A stretch of 18,147 nucleotides of DNA, taken from the NCBI GenBank assembly GCA_910580045.1, contig CAJTXF010000020.1, positions 1-18,147 of the forward strand, read 5' to 3'. The notes below the pieces were generated by a model that ran no database searches, was not told where the DNA came from, and saw nothing but the letters and a program-made list of their open reading frames with translations. The translations under genes and the position numbers were made by a program. This document shows positions 1 through 6,018 of the stretch, in pieces (positions within the stretch are counted from its first letter, which is position 1; each line of letters begins with the position of its first letter). The DNA is from an uncultured Eubacteriales bacterium. GTDB taxonomy: Bacteria > Bacillota > Clostridia > Oscillospirales > Acutalibacteraceae.

Positions 1-75
1 CCCCTCAAAAATCTTCATACTCAACTTATGTGAACACGCCCTAAGGTCTGCGAACACCCGCCGAATCCTATTAAC

Positions 76-104
76 AATATAGCATACCATACTGGAAACA
101 TCAA
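76..104 (-). promoter_or_regulatory. Sigma-A promoter facing out of the window
   Basis: On the minus strand a -35 TTGATG (99-104) and a -10 TATATT (76-81) are separated by exactly 17 bp. This is a good sigma-A match. It lies just after the fucI stop codon and points left, so it probably drives a gene beyond the left edge. No hairpin with a T-tract is visible between fucI and this promoter, so read-through from fucI is also possible. Confidence 0.6.
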
Positions 105-133
105 GTCTATTTTCGCCTTTTTCCCTTTTCCTC

Positions 134-1927
134 TCAGCCGTACAGGGGCCCGTAGGTCTGACAGGCCCGGTAGTCCGCGCTCTGGGCGTCCTCTGTGCCA
201 AAGGCAGCCCAGGCGTGGGGGCGGAACACCCGGCCCGGCTCCACATTGTGCATGTTCACCGGGATGCGCAGCATGGAGGCCAAAGTAATCAGCTCCGCGC
301 CCACGTGGCCGTATACCGTGACCCCGTGGTTGGCGCCCCAGTTGGCCATCACGCTGTATACATCCCCAAAAGCCCCCTGGCCGGTGAGCTTGGGCACGAA
401 CCAGGTGGTGGGCCAGCTGGCATCCGTGCGCTTGTCAATGACAGTGTGGATTTCGTCCGGCAGGTCAGCGGTCCAGCCCTCGGCAAGCTGGAGCACCGGG
501 CCCACGCCGTCCACCATGTTCACCCGCAGCATGGTGACAGGCATCTCCGCCCGGCAGCGGAAGTGGCTGGAGAACCCGCCGCCCCGGAAATACTCGTAAT
601 TGGCCCGGCACCAGTCCGTGGCCGCAAGGCAGGCGGACACATCCTCCTCTGTCATCTCCCAGAAGGGCTTCATGCAGCCCTGGCCCTCCGGGTTTTTCGC
701 GGCGCCGGAGCCGTCCAGAGCCGTGGCCCCGGAGTTGATAAGATGGATAAAGCCATCCTTGGCCACGCCCTCCGGCCTGCGGCCCGTGACCCGCTCACAG
801 GCTTCGGGGCTCCAATAGGTGCGCACATCGTGGAAGCAAGGGGCGGTATTGCTCACCAAAGTGCCCAGGAGCATGGCCACGCCGTTGAGGGTGTCATTCT
901 CAGTGGCAAAGGGAGTGGGGGCCTTTCTGCCGTTCCAGTCAAAGGTGGAGGCCATGATGGCCTCGGTAAAGTCCGCGTTGGGCAGCCAGTCTGTCCACTG
1001 GCGCTGGCCCTGGAAGCCCCCGGCCACAGCGTTTTTGCCCAAGGCCTCCTCGTGCCAGCCCAGCTCGCCCAGCTTGGGGTTGCCGCAGAGGATATCCCGG
1101 ACAATGATGGTCATTTTGGCGATGAACTCCCAGTCCTTATCCGCGGGCACCACCTTGGACTTAGTGATGATTTCCGGCAAAGCCTTGCCCGCGTTCAAAT
1201 CAAAGCCCTCTTTGCAGTTGGCCTTTATCCAGCCCAAGGCCCGCTGGTACTCGTCCTTATCGTAAATTTCCAGGGTAATCCGGCGGAGAATCTCGCTCAT
1301 ATCCACCCACTCGGCCCGGATGCCCAGGTATTTCTGGAACATATCCGCATCGCAGTAGCTGCCCGCAATGCCCATTGCCACGCCGCCCAGGTTCACATAG
1401 GCCTTGTTCTTCATCCAGCCCACAGCCACCGCGCCCCGGGCGAATTTCAGGATTTTCTCCGCCACGTCAGCGGGGATGGAGCTGTCGCCCAAATCCTGCA
1501 CGTCATGGCCATAGATGGCAAAGGCGGGCAGTCCCTTTTGGGCATAGGCGGCCATAACCGCGGCCAGGTACACGGCCCCGGGCCGCTCGGTGCCGTTAAA
1601 GCCCCACACAGCCTTGATGGTCTGGGAATCCATGTCAAAGGTTTCAGAGCCATAGCACCAGCAGGGGGTGACGCTGAGGGTGGCTGTCACGTTCTGGGCG
1701 GCAAAATACCGGGCGCACTGGGCGGCCTCTGCCCCACCGCCAATGGTGCCCTGGTTGATGACGCACTGGACCGGGGTGCCGTCAGGGTATTTCAGGTTGG
1801 AGCTGATCAGCGCGGCGGCCATGGTGGCCATGCCCATGGTCTGGGCCTCCAGGCTCTCCCGCACGCCGCCCCAGCGGCCGTCAATCACCGGGCGGATGCC
1901 AATTTTGGGGTATTGGATGGACTGCAT
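134..1927 (-). CDS. fucI: L-fucose isomerase
   Basis: This cytoplasmic enzyme interconverts L-fucose and L-fuculose, the first step of fucose catabolism; the family also accepts D-arabinose. The 597-residue product is collinear with the roughly 590-residue E. coli FucI from the opening KIGIRPVIDGR block to the closing DYRAC-TYGPLY. It retains VTPCWCYGSET (about 86-96), WGFNGTERPGAVYLAA (about 108-123) and IYGHDVQD (138-145). The Mn-binding/catalytic residues of the E. coli enzyme correspond here to E343 (in ATENDTLNGVAML), D367 (in HDVRTYWSPEA) and H534 (in WGANHGV). The ATG start is supported by AAGGAGG about 8 nt upstream. The gene has its own promoter and is insulated from flagellin by a terminator. 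No fuculokinase, aldolase or permease lies in the window; they may follow to the left. A GH29 fucosidase 10 kb away could supply the substrate. Confidence 0.97.
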   Translation of the reverse strand: MQSIQYPKIGIRPVIDGRWGGVRESLEAQTMGMATMAAALISSNLKYPDGTPVQCVINQGTIGGGAEAAQCARYFAAQNVTATLSVTPCWCYGSETFDMDSQTIKAVWGFNGTERPGAVYLAAVMAAYAQKGLPAFAIYGHDVQDLGDSSIPADVAEKILKFARGAVAVGWMKNKAYVNLGGVAMGIAGSYCDADMFQKYLGIRAEWVDMSEILRRITLEIYDKDEYQRALGWIKANCKEGFDLNAGKALPEIITKSKVVPADKDWEFIAKMTIIVRDILCGNPKLGELGWHEEALGKNAVAGGFQGQRQWTDWLPNADFTEAIMASTFDWNGRKAPTPFATENDTLNGVAMLLGTLVSNTAPCFHDVRTYWSPEACERVTGRRPEGVAKDGFIHLINSGATALDGSGAAKNPEGQGCMKPFWEMTEEDVSACLAATDWCRANYEYFRGGGFSSHFRCRAEMPVTMLRVNMVDGVGPVLQLAEGWTADLPDEIHTVIDKRTDASWPTTWFVPKLTGQGAFGDVYSVMANWGANHGVTVYGHVGAELITLASMLRIPVNMHNVEPGRVFRPHAWAAFGTEDAQSADYRACQTYGPLYG

Positions 1928-1984
1928 AAGGGACCTCCTTCTCGGGGTAAAAAGTCATGGGGGGCAAGCTGCCCCTCTCCCCTA

Positions 1985-2012
1985 AGTATAGCAGAAACCG
2001 CCGAAAAAGCAA
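1985..2012 (-). promoter_or_regulatory. fucI promoter
   Basis: Minus-strand -35 TTGCTT (2007-2012), 16-bp spacer and -10 TATACT (1985-1990), the latter preceded by TGC as an extended -10. It lies between the flagellin terminator and fucI. The roughly 50-nt leader contains a small GGGGCA/TGCCCC hairpin near 1960 but no operator I recognise. Confidence 0.6.
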
Positions 2013-2054
2013 GTGAAGTCCCGGCAAAAAATATTTATTTTTCCGCGGGCAGGC

Positions 2055-2083
2055 AAAAAAATTGAGCCGGGCAAAAGCCCGGC
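2055..2083 (-). terminator. Intrinsic terminator of the flagellin gene
   Basis: Perfect 7-bp stem GCCGGGC/GCCCGGC (2066-2083) with a 4-nt loop, followed on the minus strand by a run of seven T (2055-2061) after a short gap. It lies about 70 nt after the flagellin stop codon and separates flagellin from fucI. Confidence 0.85.
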
Positions 2084-2151
2084 CCAACCTATCATGCCCA
2101 CAGAGGGGTATGGAAAAAATTGACTTGCTGGAGCAGCTGCGCAGATTGCTC

Positions 2152-3822
2152 TTACTGGAGCAGCTGCAGAACGCCCTGGGGCACAGAGTTGGCCTGGGCC
2201 AGCATGGCCTGAGCGCTCTGAATCAGGATGTTGTTCTTGGTGTAAGCCATCATCTCGTCAGCCACGTCAGTGTCGCGGATGGTGGACTCAGCGTCCTGAA
2301 TGTTCTCGGTCATAACGCTCAGGTTGTTGGCGGTATGCTCGAGACGGTTCTGGGTTGCGCCCAGCTTGCCGCGGATAGCGGAAACGGTGTTGATGGCGTT
2401 CTTGATGTCATCAATGGCAGCAGTTGCGCCGTTGATGGAGCTGATGTCAACGCCGGCAACGCCGATAGCCTTAGCGTGCAGGTCGCCAACAATCACGTTC
2501 AGCTGGTTGAAATCATCACTGGTGTCGCCAATCTGGAGCTGCAGGCCGCCGCCATTAGCGGAGCCAGAGGCACCCTTCAGAGATACGAATGTACCAGTAG
2601 TGCCAGGAGTAAACGCACCAGCAGCAACAGCGCCCTGCTGAGCCTCTAACCCTGTTGCCGCACCAATAGCAGTCGCCATTTTGGTAACGTCAGCAGCTGC
2701 AAGGGTAGTACCGGCAGCAATAACATAGTTGTTGCCAACGCCTGCATCATTGAGCATCTTCTTCTGGTCATCGGTAAGGTTGGTACCATTCTTGATGAAG
2801 ACAAACTTCTCGCCAGCCACCTCAAAAATAGCGTCCTCAAGCGTCTTATCTTTCCCATCCCAAATTGTAGCTTTGCTAAGGTCAACAGCTTCATACTCAT
2901 CAGCGGGAGCCTTGGAAACTGTCATAGAGTTGTCAGTTACTGTAACCGCACCTGTTGCTTTCGCGGTCTCTGCAACAGAAACCTTTGTGACACGCAGAGC
3001 GTCAGCACCGGAATTTTTGGCGGTAAACTCTATCTTGCCAGAATTGTTAGCAACATTAAAGTTGCCCTTCACTGTGCTGTTCTTCTGCAATTCGCTCAAT
3101 ACAGCGGCAGCAACTTCTGTGCCCTTTACGCCACCTTGAGTCGCGGCATATTCTTTGCCGTCTGCAGTAACCAGCTTAGCTGTTGTGCCATCATCAACAA
3201 CCGTGAACTCAACATTTACTGTTTCGACTACCTTGCCATTTTTATCGGAAATGTCAAATCCAATACTAACCTTATCGCCATTTGCAGTAGCGGTGAGGTC
3301 GGCAATCGCCTGTGTCATATCAAACTTACCGGTAGTCGCGTCAACTGTAGTTGTTTCCAGTGTTGTAGCAGCAGAGCCACCGGAAGCGCCAGCACCAGCC
3401 AAAGAGCCATCCAACAGCTTAGTGCCGTTGAAGTTGGCGGAATCGGCGATACGGTTGATTTCAGAGTTCAGCTGGTCAACCTCGTCCTGCAGGGCCTTGC
3501 GGTCCACGTCGTCGTCATAGGTGCCGTTGCTGGACTGGGTGGCCAGGTACTTCATGCGGCTCAGCATGTCCTGAATCTCCTGCATAGCGCCCTCAGCGGT
3601 CTTTACCAGGCTGATGCCGTCCTTCACGTTCTTGGAAGCAGCTTCCAGGCCCTTAATCTGGGCGCGCATCTTCTCGGAAATGGCCAGGCCAGCGGCGTCG
3701 TCACCGGCGCGATTAATCTTGTAGCCGGAAGACAGCTTCTCCAGGTTCTTGGACAGAGCGGAAGCGTTGTTGTTGTAGTTCCGATAGGCGTTCATGGACA
3801 TGATATTGTGTTGAATACGCAT
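2152..3822 (-). CDS. Flagellin (flagellar filament protein)
   Basis: This is the filament subunit, exported by the flagellar type III apparatus; there is no Sec signal, as usual. The N-terminal D0/D1 domain (about 1-140) starts MRIQHNIMSMNAYRNY and holds LSSGYKINRAGDDAAGLAISEKMR. The C-terminal D1/D0 domain (about 470-556) ends VADEMMAYTKNNIL...ANSVPQGVLQLLQ. R89, L93 and E114 align with the TLR5-contact residues R90, L94 and E114 of Salmonella FliC, so host recognition is plausible. The centre (about 140-460) is a Thr/Ala/Lys-rich hypervariable domain coded by DNA visibly more AT-rich than the ends. The ATG is preceded by AAGGAG at 8 nt. At 556 residues it is larger than B. subtilis Hag (about 300). 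csrA lies directly upstream and a terminator downstream. The gene could be called hag or fliC; which paralogue it is cannot be told here. Confidence 0.97.
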   Translation of the reverse strand: MRIQHNIMSMNAYRNYNNNASALSKNLEKLSSGYKINRAGDDAAGLAISEKMRAQIKGLEAASKNVKDGISLVKTAEGAMQEIQDMLSRMKYLATQSSNGTYDDDVDRKALQDEVDQLNSEINRIADSANFNGTKLLDGSLAGAGASGGSAATTLETTTVDATTGKFDMTQAIADLTATANGDKVSIGFDISDKNGKVVETVNVEFTVVDDGTTAKLVTADGKEYAATQGGVKGTEVAAAVLSELQKNSTVKGNFNVANNSGKIEFTAKNSGADALRVTKVSVAETAKATGAVTVTDNSMTVSKAPADEYEAVDLSKATIWDGKDKTLEDAIFEVAGEKFVFIKNGTNLTDDQKKMLNDAGVGNNYVIAAGTTLAAADVTKMATAIGAATGLEAQQGAVAAGAFTPGTTGTFVSLKGASGSANGGGLQLQIGDTSDDFNQLNVIVGDLHAKAIGVAGVDISSINGATAAIDDIKNAINTVSAIRGKLGATQNRLEHTANNLSVMTENIQDAESTIRDTDVADEMMAYTKNNILIQSAQAMLAQANSVPQGVLQLLQ

Positions 3823-3964
3823 AATTTTCTCTCCTTAAAATTATCTTCTGCGTTATGTGCAGGCTCACGTTCGTCGTGGGCCCTGGGGCTTGCGCACCAC
3901 GGCTCCCGCTGGCCAAGCGGAACCCTTAGGCGCTCTATTTCAACCGGCCCGGAACCGGGTGAAA
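3823..3964 (-). promoter_or_regulatory. GC-rich flagellin leader, candidate CsrA target
   Basis: The 142 nt between the csrA stop and the flagellin ATG are GC-rich and structured. CCCGG-TT-CCGGG forms a short palindrome near 3949-3960. Two GGA motifs are visible in the RNA sense: one inside the Shine-Dalgarno AAGGAGAG (complement of 3829-3836) and one upstream in AGCGGGAGCC (complement of 3901-3910). In B. subtilis, CsrA represses hag by binding paired GGA motifs, one of them over the Shine-Dalgarno. The same logic is inferred here. I saw no sigma-28 promoter in the correct orientation in this leader. Confidence 0.4.
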
Positions 3965-4171
3965 TCACTGTTTCATTCGCGGCGCGGGGGCCTCTTTCAG
4001 CCCCTTTGGCCGCTGGTTCTCCTGCTCGTACAGCCCGCCCCGGCAGATTGGCACCTGTTTCGGGGCCTGCACGGCCACCTCGATGCTGTTCCCCTTCTGC
4101 CGGAACACCTGGACGATGATGTTGTCTCCAATGGTCAGATACTCTCCTGATTTCAATCGTAAAGACAGCAT
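3965..4171 (-). CDS. csrA: CsrA-family carbon storage/translational regulator (divergent)
   Basis: A small RNA-binding homodimer that blocks translation by binding GGA motifs; in Firmicutes its main target is flagellin mRNA, antagonised by FliW. The first 50 of 68 residues align without gaps to CsrA: ML.L...SGE...IGDNI.V.V...GN...V.V.APK.V...R...Y, with R44 in the usual place. Two strong RNA-contact positions differ. E. coli R6/R7 (B. subtilis R6/K7) are L6/K7 here, with an Arg at position 5 instead, and R31 is E31. The C-terminal tail (about 50-68, PKGLKEAPAPRMKQ) is not conserved. The start has GGGAGGGA about 5-10 nt upstream. It begins 23 nt after the recombinase-tail gene, suggesting co-transcription, and lies 142 nt before flagellin. 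No fliW is visible in the window. Confidence 0.85.
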   Translation of the reverse strand: MLSLRLKSGEYLTIGDNIIVQVFRQKGNSIEVAVQAPKQVPICRGGLYEQENQRPKGLKEAPAPRMKQ

Positions 4172-4194
4172 AGGGCTCCCTCCCCATTAAAATT

Positions 4195-4614
4195 TCACTT
4201 GCCCGCCGAACGCTCCACCCGCTGGACAGCGTCGTAGAAGGTGGAGGGGGGCATACCGCACAGGCTGGCGGCCTCTTTCAGGTTCACTTCCTGGTTCCTC
4301 CAGGAAAGCCTGGCCTGCTCGAAGTTGTCGGGCAGGGGCCGCAGCCGGGTGCCGAACTTTACGCCTCTGGCTTTCGCTTTTGCAATGCCCTCTGCCTGTT
4401 TTTTCCGGCGCTCCTCCTTCATGGTGAGCTTGGTCGCGGACAGGAACAGCTCGGAAACCAGCACGCTCAGCAGTTCCTGGCTGTGGGCGGGGGCCTGCTC
4501 CTTCAACGCGCAGACAATATCCTGGGCCAGGCTTTGTACCTGGGCCTTCATCTCGTCCGCTGACCCGTTTTCAGAGGCAAACAAATCTTTTATCTGCTCA
4601 AAACCTGCGTTCAT
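4195..4614 (-). CDS. Serine-recombinase-derived DNA-binding protein lacking the catalytic domain
   Basis: The 139-residue product lacks the catalytic Ser/Arg domain of serine recombinases. Residues 46-70 look like the long dimerisation helix. Residues 71-133 (KKQAEGIAKAKARGVKFG...LKEAASLCGMPPSTFYDAV) align without gaps to the DNA-binding end of the complete recombinase encoded at 4812-5426, including the helix-turn-helix with its A-x-x-CG-[LM]-P-x-[ST]TFY pattern. Residues 1-45 are acidic, probably helical, and unfamiliar. I chose the ATG at 4614 because GGAGG lies 8 nt upstream; an upstream TTG at 4644 has no such support. It is 23 nt ahead of csrA. It might be a repressor or activator, a competitor for recombination sites, a hetero-dimer partner or a directionality factor. 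The reading frame is intact, so simple decay is less likely. Function unknown. Confidence 0.75.
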   Translation of the reverse strand: MNAGFEQIKDLFASENGSADEMKAQVQSLAQDIVCALKEQAPAHSQELLSVLVSELFLSATKLTMKEERRKKQAEGIAKAKARGVKFGTRLRPLPDNFEQARLSWRNQEVNLKEAASLCGMPPSTFYDAVQRVERSAGK

Positions 4615-4686
4615 TTCCCTCGCCTCCCTGCTGTTTTTTTCCAAAGAGTGTGCCTTTTGGAGTTTGATATTTTTTCGAATTACCCC

Positions 4687-4713
4687 TTAACTTTTTCCAG
4701 AACCCGCCGATAT
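4687..4713 (+). promoter_or_regulatory. Sigma-28 (FliA/SigD)-like promoter, facing away from the flagellin operon
   Basis: TTAA (4687-4690), 15 bp, then GCCGATAT (4706-4713) resembles the flagellar consensus TAAA-N15-GCCGATAA. It reads rightward, while csrA and flagellin are read leftward, and no plus-strand gene follows. It may be chance, or an invertible promoter in the OFF orientation. Confidence 0.3.
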
Positions 4714-4736
4714 ATAGGGTGTAGCAAGGAAACAAA

Positions 4737-4793
4737 GCCATAAAAAACACCCATTCGAATAACTACACATTTCCGAATGGGCGTTTTTATGGC
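4737..4793 (-). terminator. Long inverted repeat / terminator after the serine recombinase
   Basis: Arms 4737-4757 and 4774-4793 pair almost completely (GCCATAAAAA...CCCATTCG with CGAATGGGCGTTTTTATGGC) around a 16-nt loop. Both strands carry a T-run in the 3' arm, so it can act as a bidirectional terminator. It lies 20 nt after the recombinase stop and separates that gene from the csrA-flagellin group. Confidence 0.7.
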
Positions 4794-4811
4794 TTATTTG
4801 GCTTGTTTGGT

Positions 4812-5426
4812 TCATTTTCCTTTTTCGTTCTTCTCCGCTCGGATTACTGCGTTGTAGAAGGTGGTGTCTGGCAGACCGCAGTCCTGAGCCGCCTGGTGCA
4901 GGGTCATTTTTCCCTCTCGCCACGCCCTGTGCAGGGTGTGGAAGTTTGCCGGAAGGCTCCGGCGGGGCCGTCCGAAGTTAACGCCCCTGGCCTTGGCGGC
5001 GGCGATTCCCTCCGCCTGCCTTTGGTGAATATTAGTTCGTTCGCTTTCCGCCACAAAAGACAGCACCTGCAGCACCAAATCACTGATAAACGAGCCCAGG
5101 AGGTTCCTTTCCCGGCGGGTGTCCAGCAGCGGCATATCCAGCACAACCACATCTACCCCCTTTTCTTTGGTCAGGATTCGCCACTGCTCCAGAATCTCCG
5201 TGTAGTTGCGGCCCAGTCTGTCGATGCTTTTCACATACACCAGGTCGCCGGGCCGCAGCCGTTTCACCATGCGTTTGTACTGTGGCCGCTCAAAGTCCTT
5301 GCCTGACCGCTTATCCACAAAAATGTTCCTTGGCGGCACTGCTCTCTCGCCCATGGCAATCATCTGCCTGTCTTCATTTTGGTCCGTGCTGGAGACCCGT
5401 ATGTACCCATATACTTTCCCTTGCAT
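4812..5426 (-). CDS. Small serine recombinase (resolvase/invertase family)
   Basis: A site-specific recombinase of 204 residues. The N-terminal catalytic domain has GYIRVSSTDQN with presumed nucleophile S12 and R10, FVDKRSGKDFERP (36-48) and the Arg motif KSIDRLGR (66-73). The long dimerisation helix spans about 106-138. The C-terminal domain (about 139-200) carries a helix-turn-helix, HQAAQDCGLPDTTFYNAV. Length and layout match Hin/Gin/Pin invertases and Tn3-type resolvases rather than large phage or transposon serine integrases. The ATG at 5426 has AGGAGGGAAGGA just upstream; the frame stays open further upstream but without a supported start. Palindromic terminator-like hairpins bracket the gene. 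Neighbours suggest an invertase for the adjacent flagellin region, but the target sites are not identified. A resolvase left by a mobile element is the main alternative. Confidence 0.92.
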   Translation of the reverse strand: MQGKVYGYIRVSSTDQNEDRQMIAMGERAVPPRNIFVDKRSGKDFERPQYKRMVKRLRPGDLVYVKSIDRLGRNYTEILEQWRILTKEKGVDVVVLDMPLLDTRRERNLLGSFISDLVLQVLSFVAESERTNIHQRQAEGIAAAKARGVNFGRPRRSLPANFHTLHRAWREGKMTLHQAAQDCGLPDTTFYNAVIRAEKNEKGK

Positions 5427-5466
5427 TTCCTTCCCTCCTATTTGGAATTCAAATTTGTTATAACAT

Positions 5467-5502
5467 AAAAAACGGATGGAGTGTTTCTCCATCCGTTTTT
5501 TT
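5467..5502. terminator. Bidirectional terminator-like hairpin upstream of the recombinase
   Basis: Perfect stem AAAAAACGGATGGAG/CTCCATCCGTTTTTT with a 5-nt loop TGTTT and T-runs on both strands. On the minus strand it stands about 40 nt before the recombinase ATG, so it would either block transcription entering from the right or act as an attenuator in the recombinase leader. Confidence 0.7.
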
Positions 5503-5544
5503 GATAGTATGTGGGTGACCTGTGGGGTCGCCAATGTGACATTA

Positions 5545-5653
5545 TAGATTCGCTGTTTCCGCAGGCCGGAAATAGCAAATAGCAAAAGGACGAAACCGGG
5601 CGCAGTGTCCGGTTTCGTCCTTGAATTCATAAAAAACAGTGCAGCGAATCCTA
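5545..5653. repeat. MITE-like palindromic element, type B (109 bp)
   Basis: The ends are inverted repeats, TAGATTCGCTG at the left and TAGGATTCGCTG as the complement of the right end. They are flanked by TA on both sides (5543-5544, 5654-5655), as expected for a TA target duplication. Inside are two hairpins: GCTGTTTCCG/CGGAAATAGC (5552-5576) and a 12-bp perfect stem GGACGAAACCGG/CCGGTTTCGTCC (about 5588-5620). No coding capacity. Only this copy is in the window. Confidence 0.55.
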
Positions 5654-5674
5654 TACAGCACAAAGGCTGGGATA

Positions 5675-5800
5675 TAGTTAACGCAGTTCAAAAGAGGTGT
5701 GACCTTAGAGGTACCATCTCTTTTGAACCTGGCGGCACGGGTGTGCCCGCGCCGCTCTGCTTGAAAATCGGTTTTTACCGATGTTCAAGCGCGTTTACTG
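5675..5800 (+). repeat. MITE-like three-hairpin element, type A, copy 1 (126 bp)
   Basis: It begins TAGTTAACGC and ends GCGTTTACTG, near-perfect inverted ends flanked by TA duplications (5673-5674, 5801-5802). Three successive hairpins fill it: GTTCAAAAGAG/CTCTTTTGAAC, a GC-rich GGCGGCACGGG/GCCCGCGCCGC stem, and GCTTGAAAATCGGT/ACCGATGTTCAAGC. A second copy lies in opposite orientation at 11267-11396, about 85% similar by eye. TA duplication and TAG-type ends resemble non-autonomous derivatives of IS630/Tc1-mariner transposons; no transposase is in the window. It lies between the XRE regulator's stop codon and the type B element. Confidence 0.8.
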
Positions 5801-5813
5801 TATTTCACCGAAA

Positions 5814-6017
5814 TCAGTCCTCTGTAAATTCAAACAACTCTTCCACTGTCACATGAAAGACCTTCGCAATCTCCATGGCCATTTTCAGCGACGGATTGTA
5901 TTTCCCATTTTCCAGATGTACGATAGTTTCTCGCCGCGCATGGACTAATTCTGCCAGCTCACTTTGTTTTAGTCCTGCTCTCTCCCGATATTCTTTGATT
6001 TTTGTTTTTAGAGCCAC
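5814..6017 (-). CDS. XRE-family helix-turn-helix transcriptional regulator
   Basis: A 67-residue Cro/CI-type DNA-binding protein consisting almost only of the HTH_3 domain (KIKEYRERAGLKQSELAELVHARRETIVHLENGKYNPSLKMAMEIAKVFHVTVEELF). It resembles the short regulators paired with small membrane proteins in many Firmicutes. The start is GTG: the preceding gene's TGA overlaps an ATG (TGATG), but that ATG runs into TAA after three codons, whereas the GTG two bases further is in frame and has AAGGGG about 8 nt upstream. It is tightly coupled to the membrane-protein gene upstream and probably regulates the shared promoter through the inverted repeat at 6437-6479. Its DNA is more AT-rich than the flanking metabolic genes. 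Confidence 0.9.
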   Translation of the reverse strand: MALKTKIKEYRERAGLKQSELAELVHARRETIVHLENGKYNPSLKMAMEIAKVFHVTVEELFEFTED

Positions 6018-6018
6018 A

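Noticed and set aside
215..2065. Long plus-strand open frame of 616 codons
   Set aside because: It is antisense to fucI, has a Gly/His/Ala-rich composition with no family resemblance and no ribosome-binding site; it is a shadow of a GC-rich gene.
3136..4119. Plus-strand open frame of 327 codons across flagellin and csrA
   Set aside because: It spans two well-supported genes on the other strand and their leader, with no recognisable domain.
5545..5800. CRISPR array or tRNA-like interpretation of the tandem hairpins
   Set aside because: There are no regularly spaced identical repeats and no tRNA arm or anticodon pattern; terminal inverted repeats and TA flanks explain the structures better.
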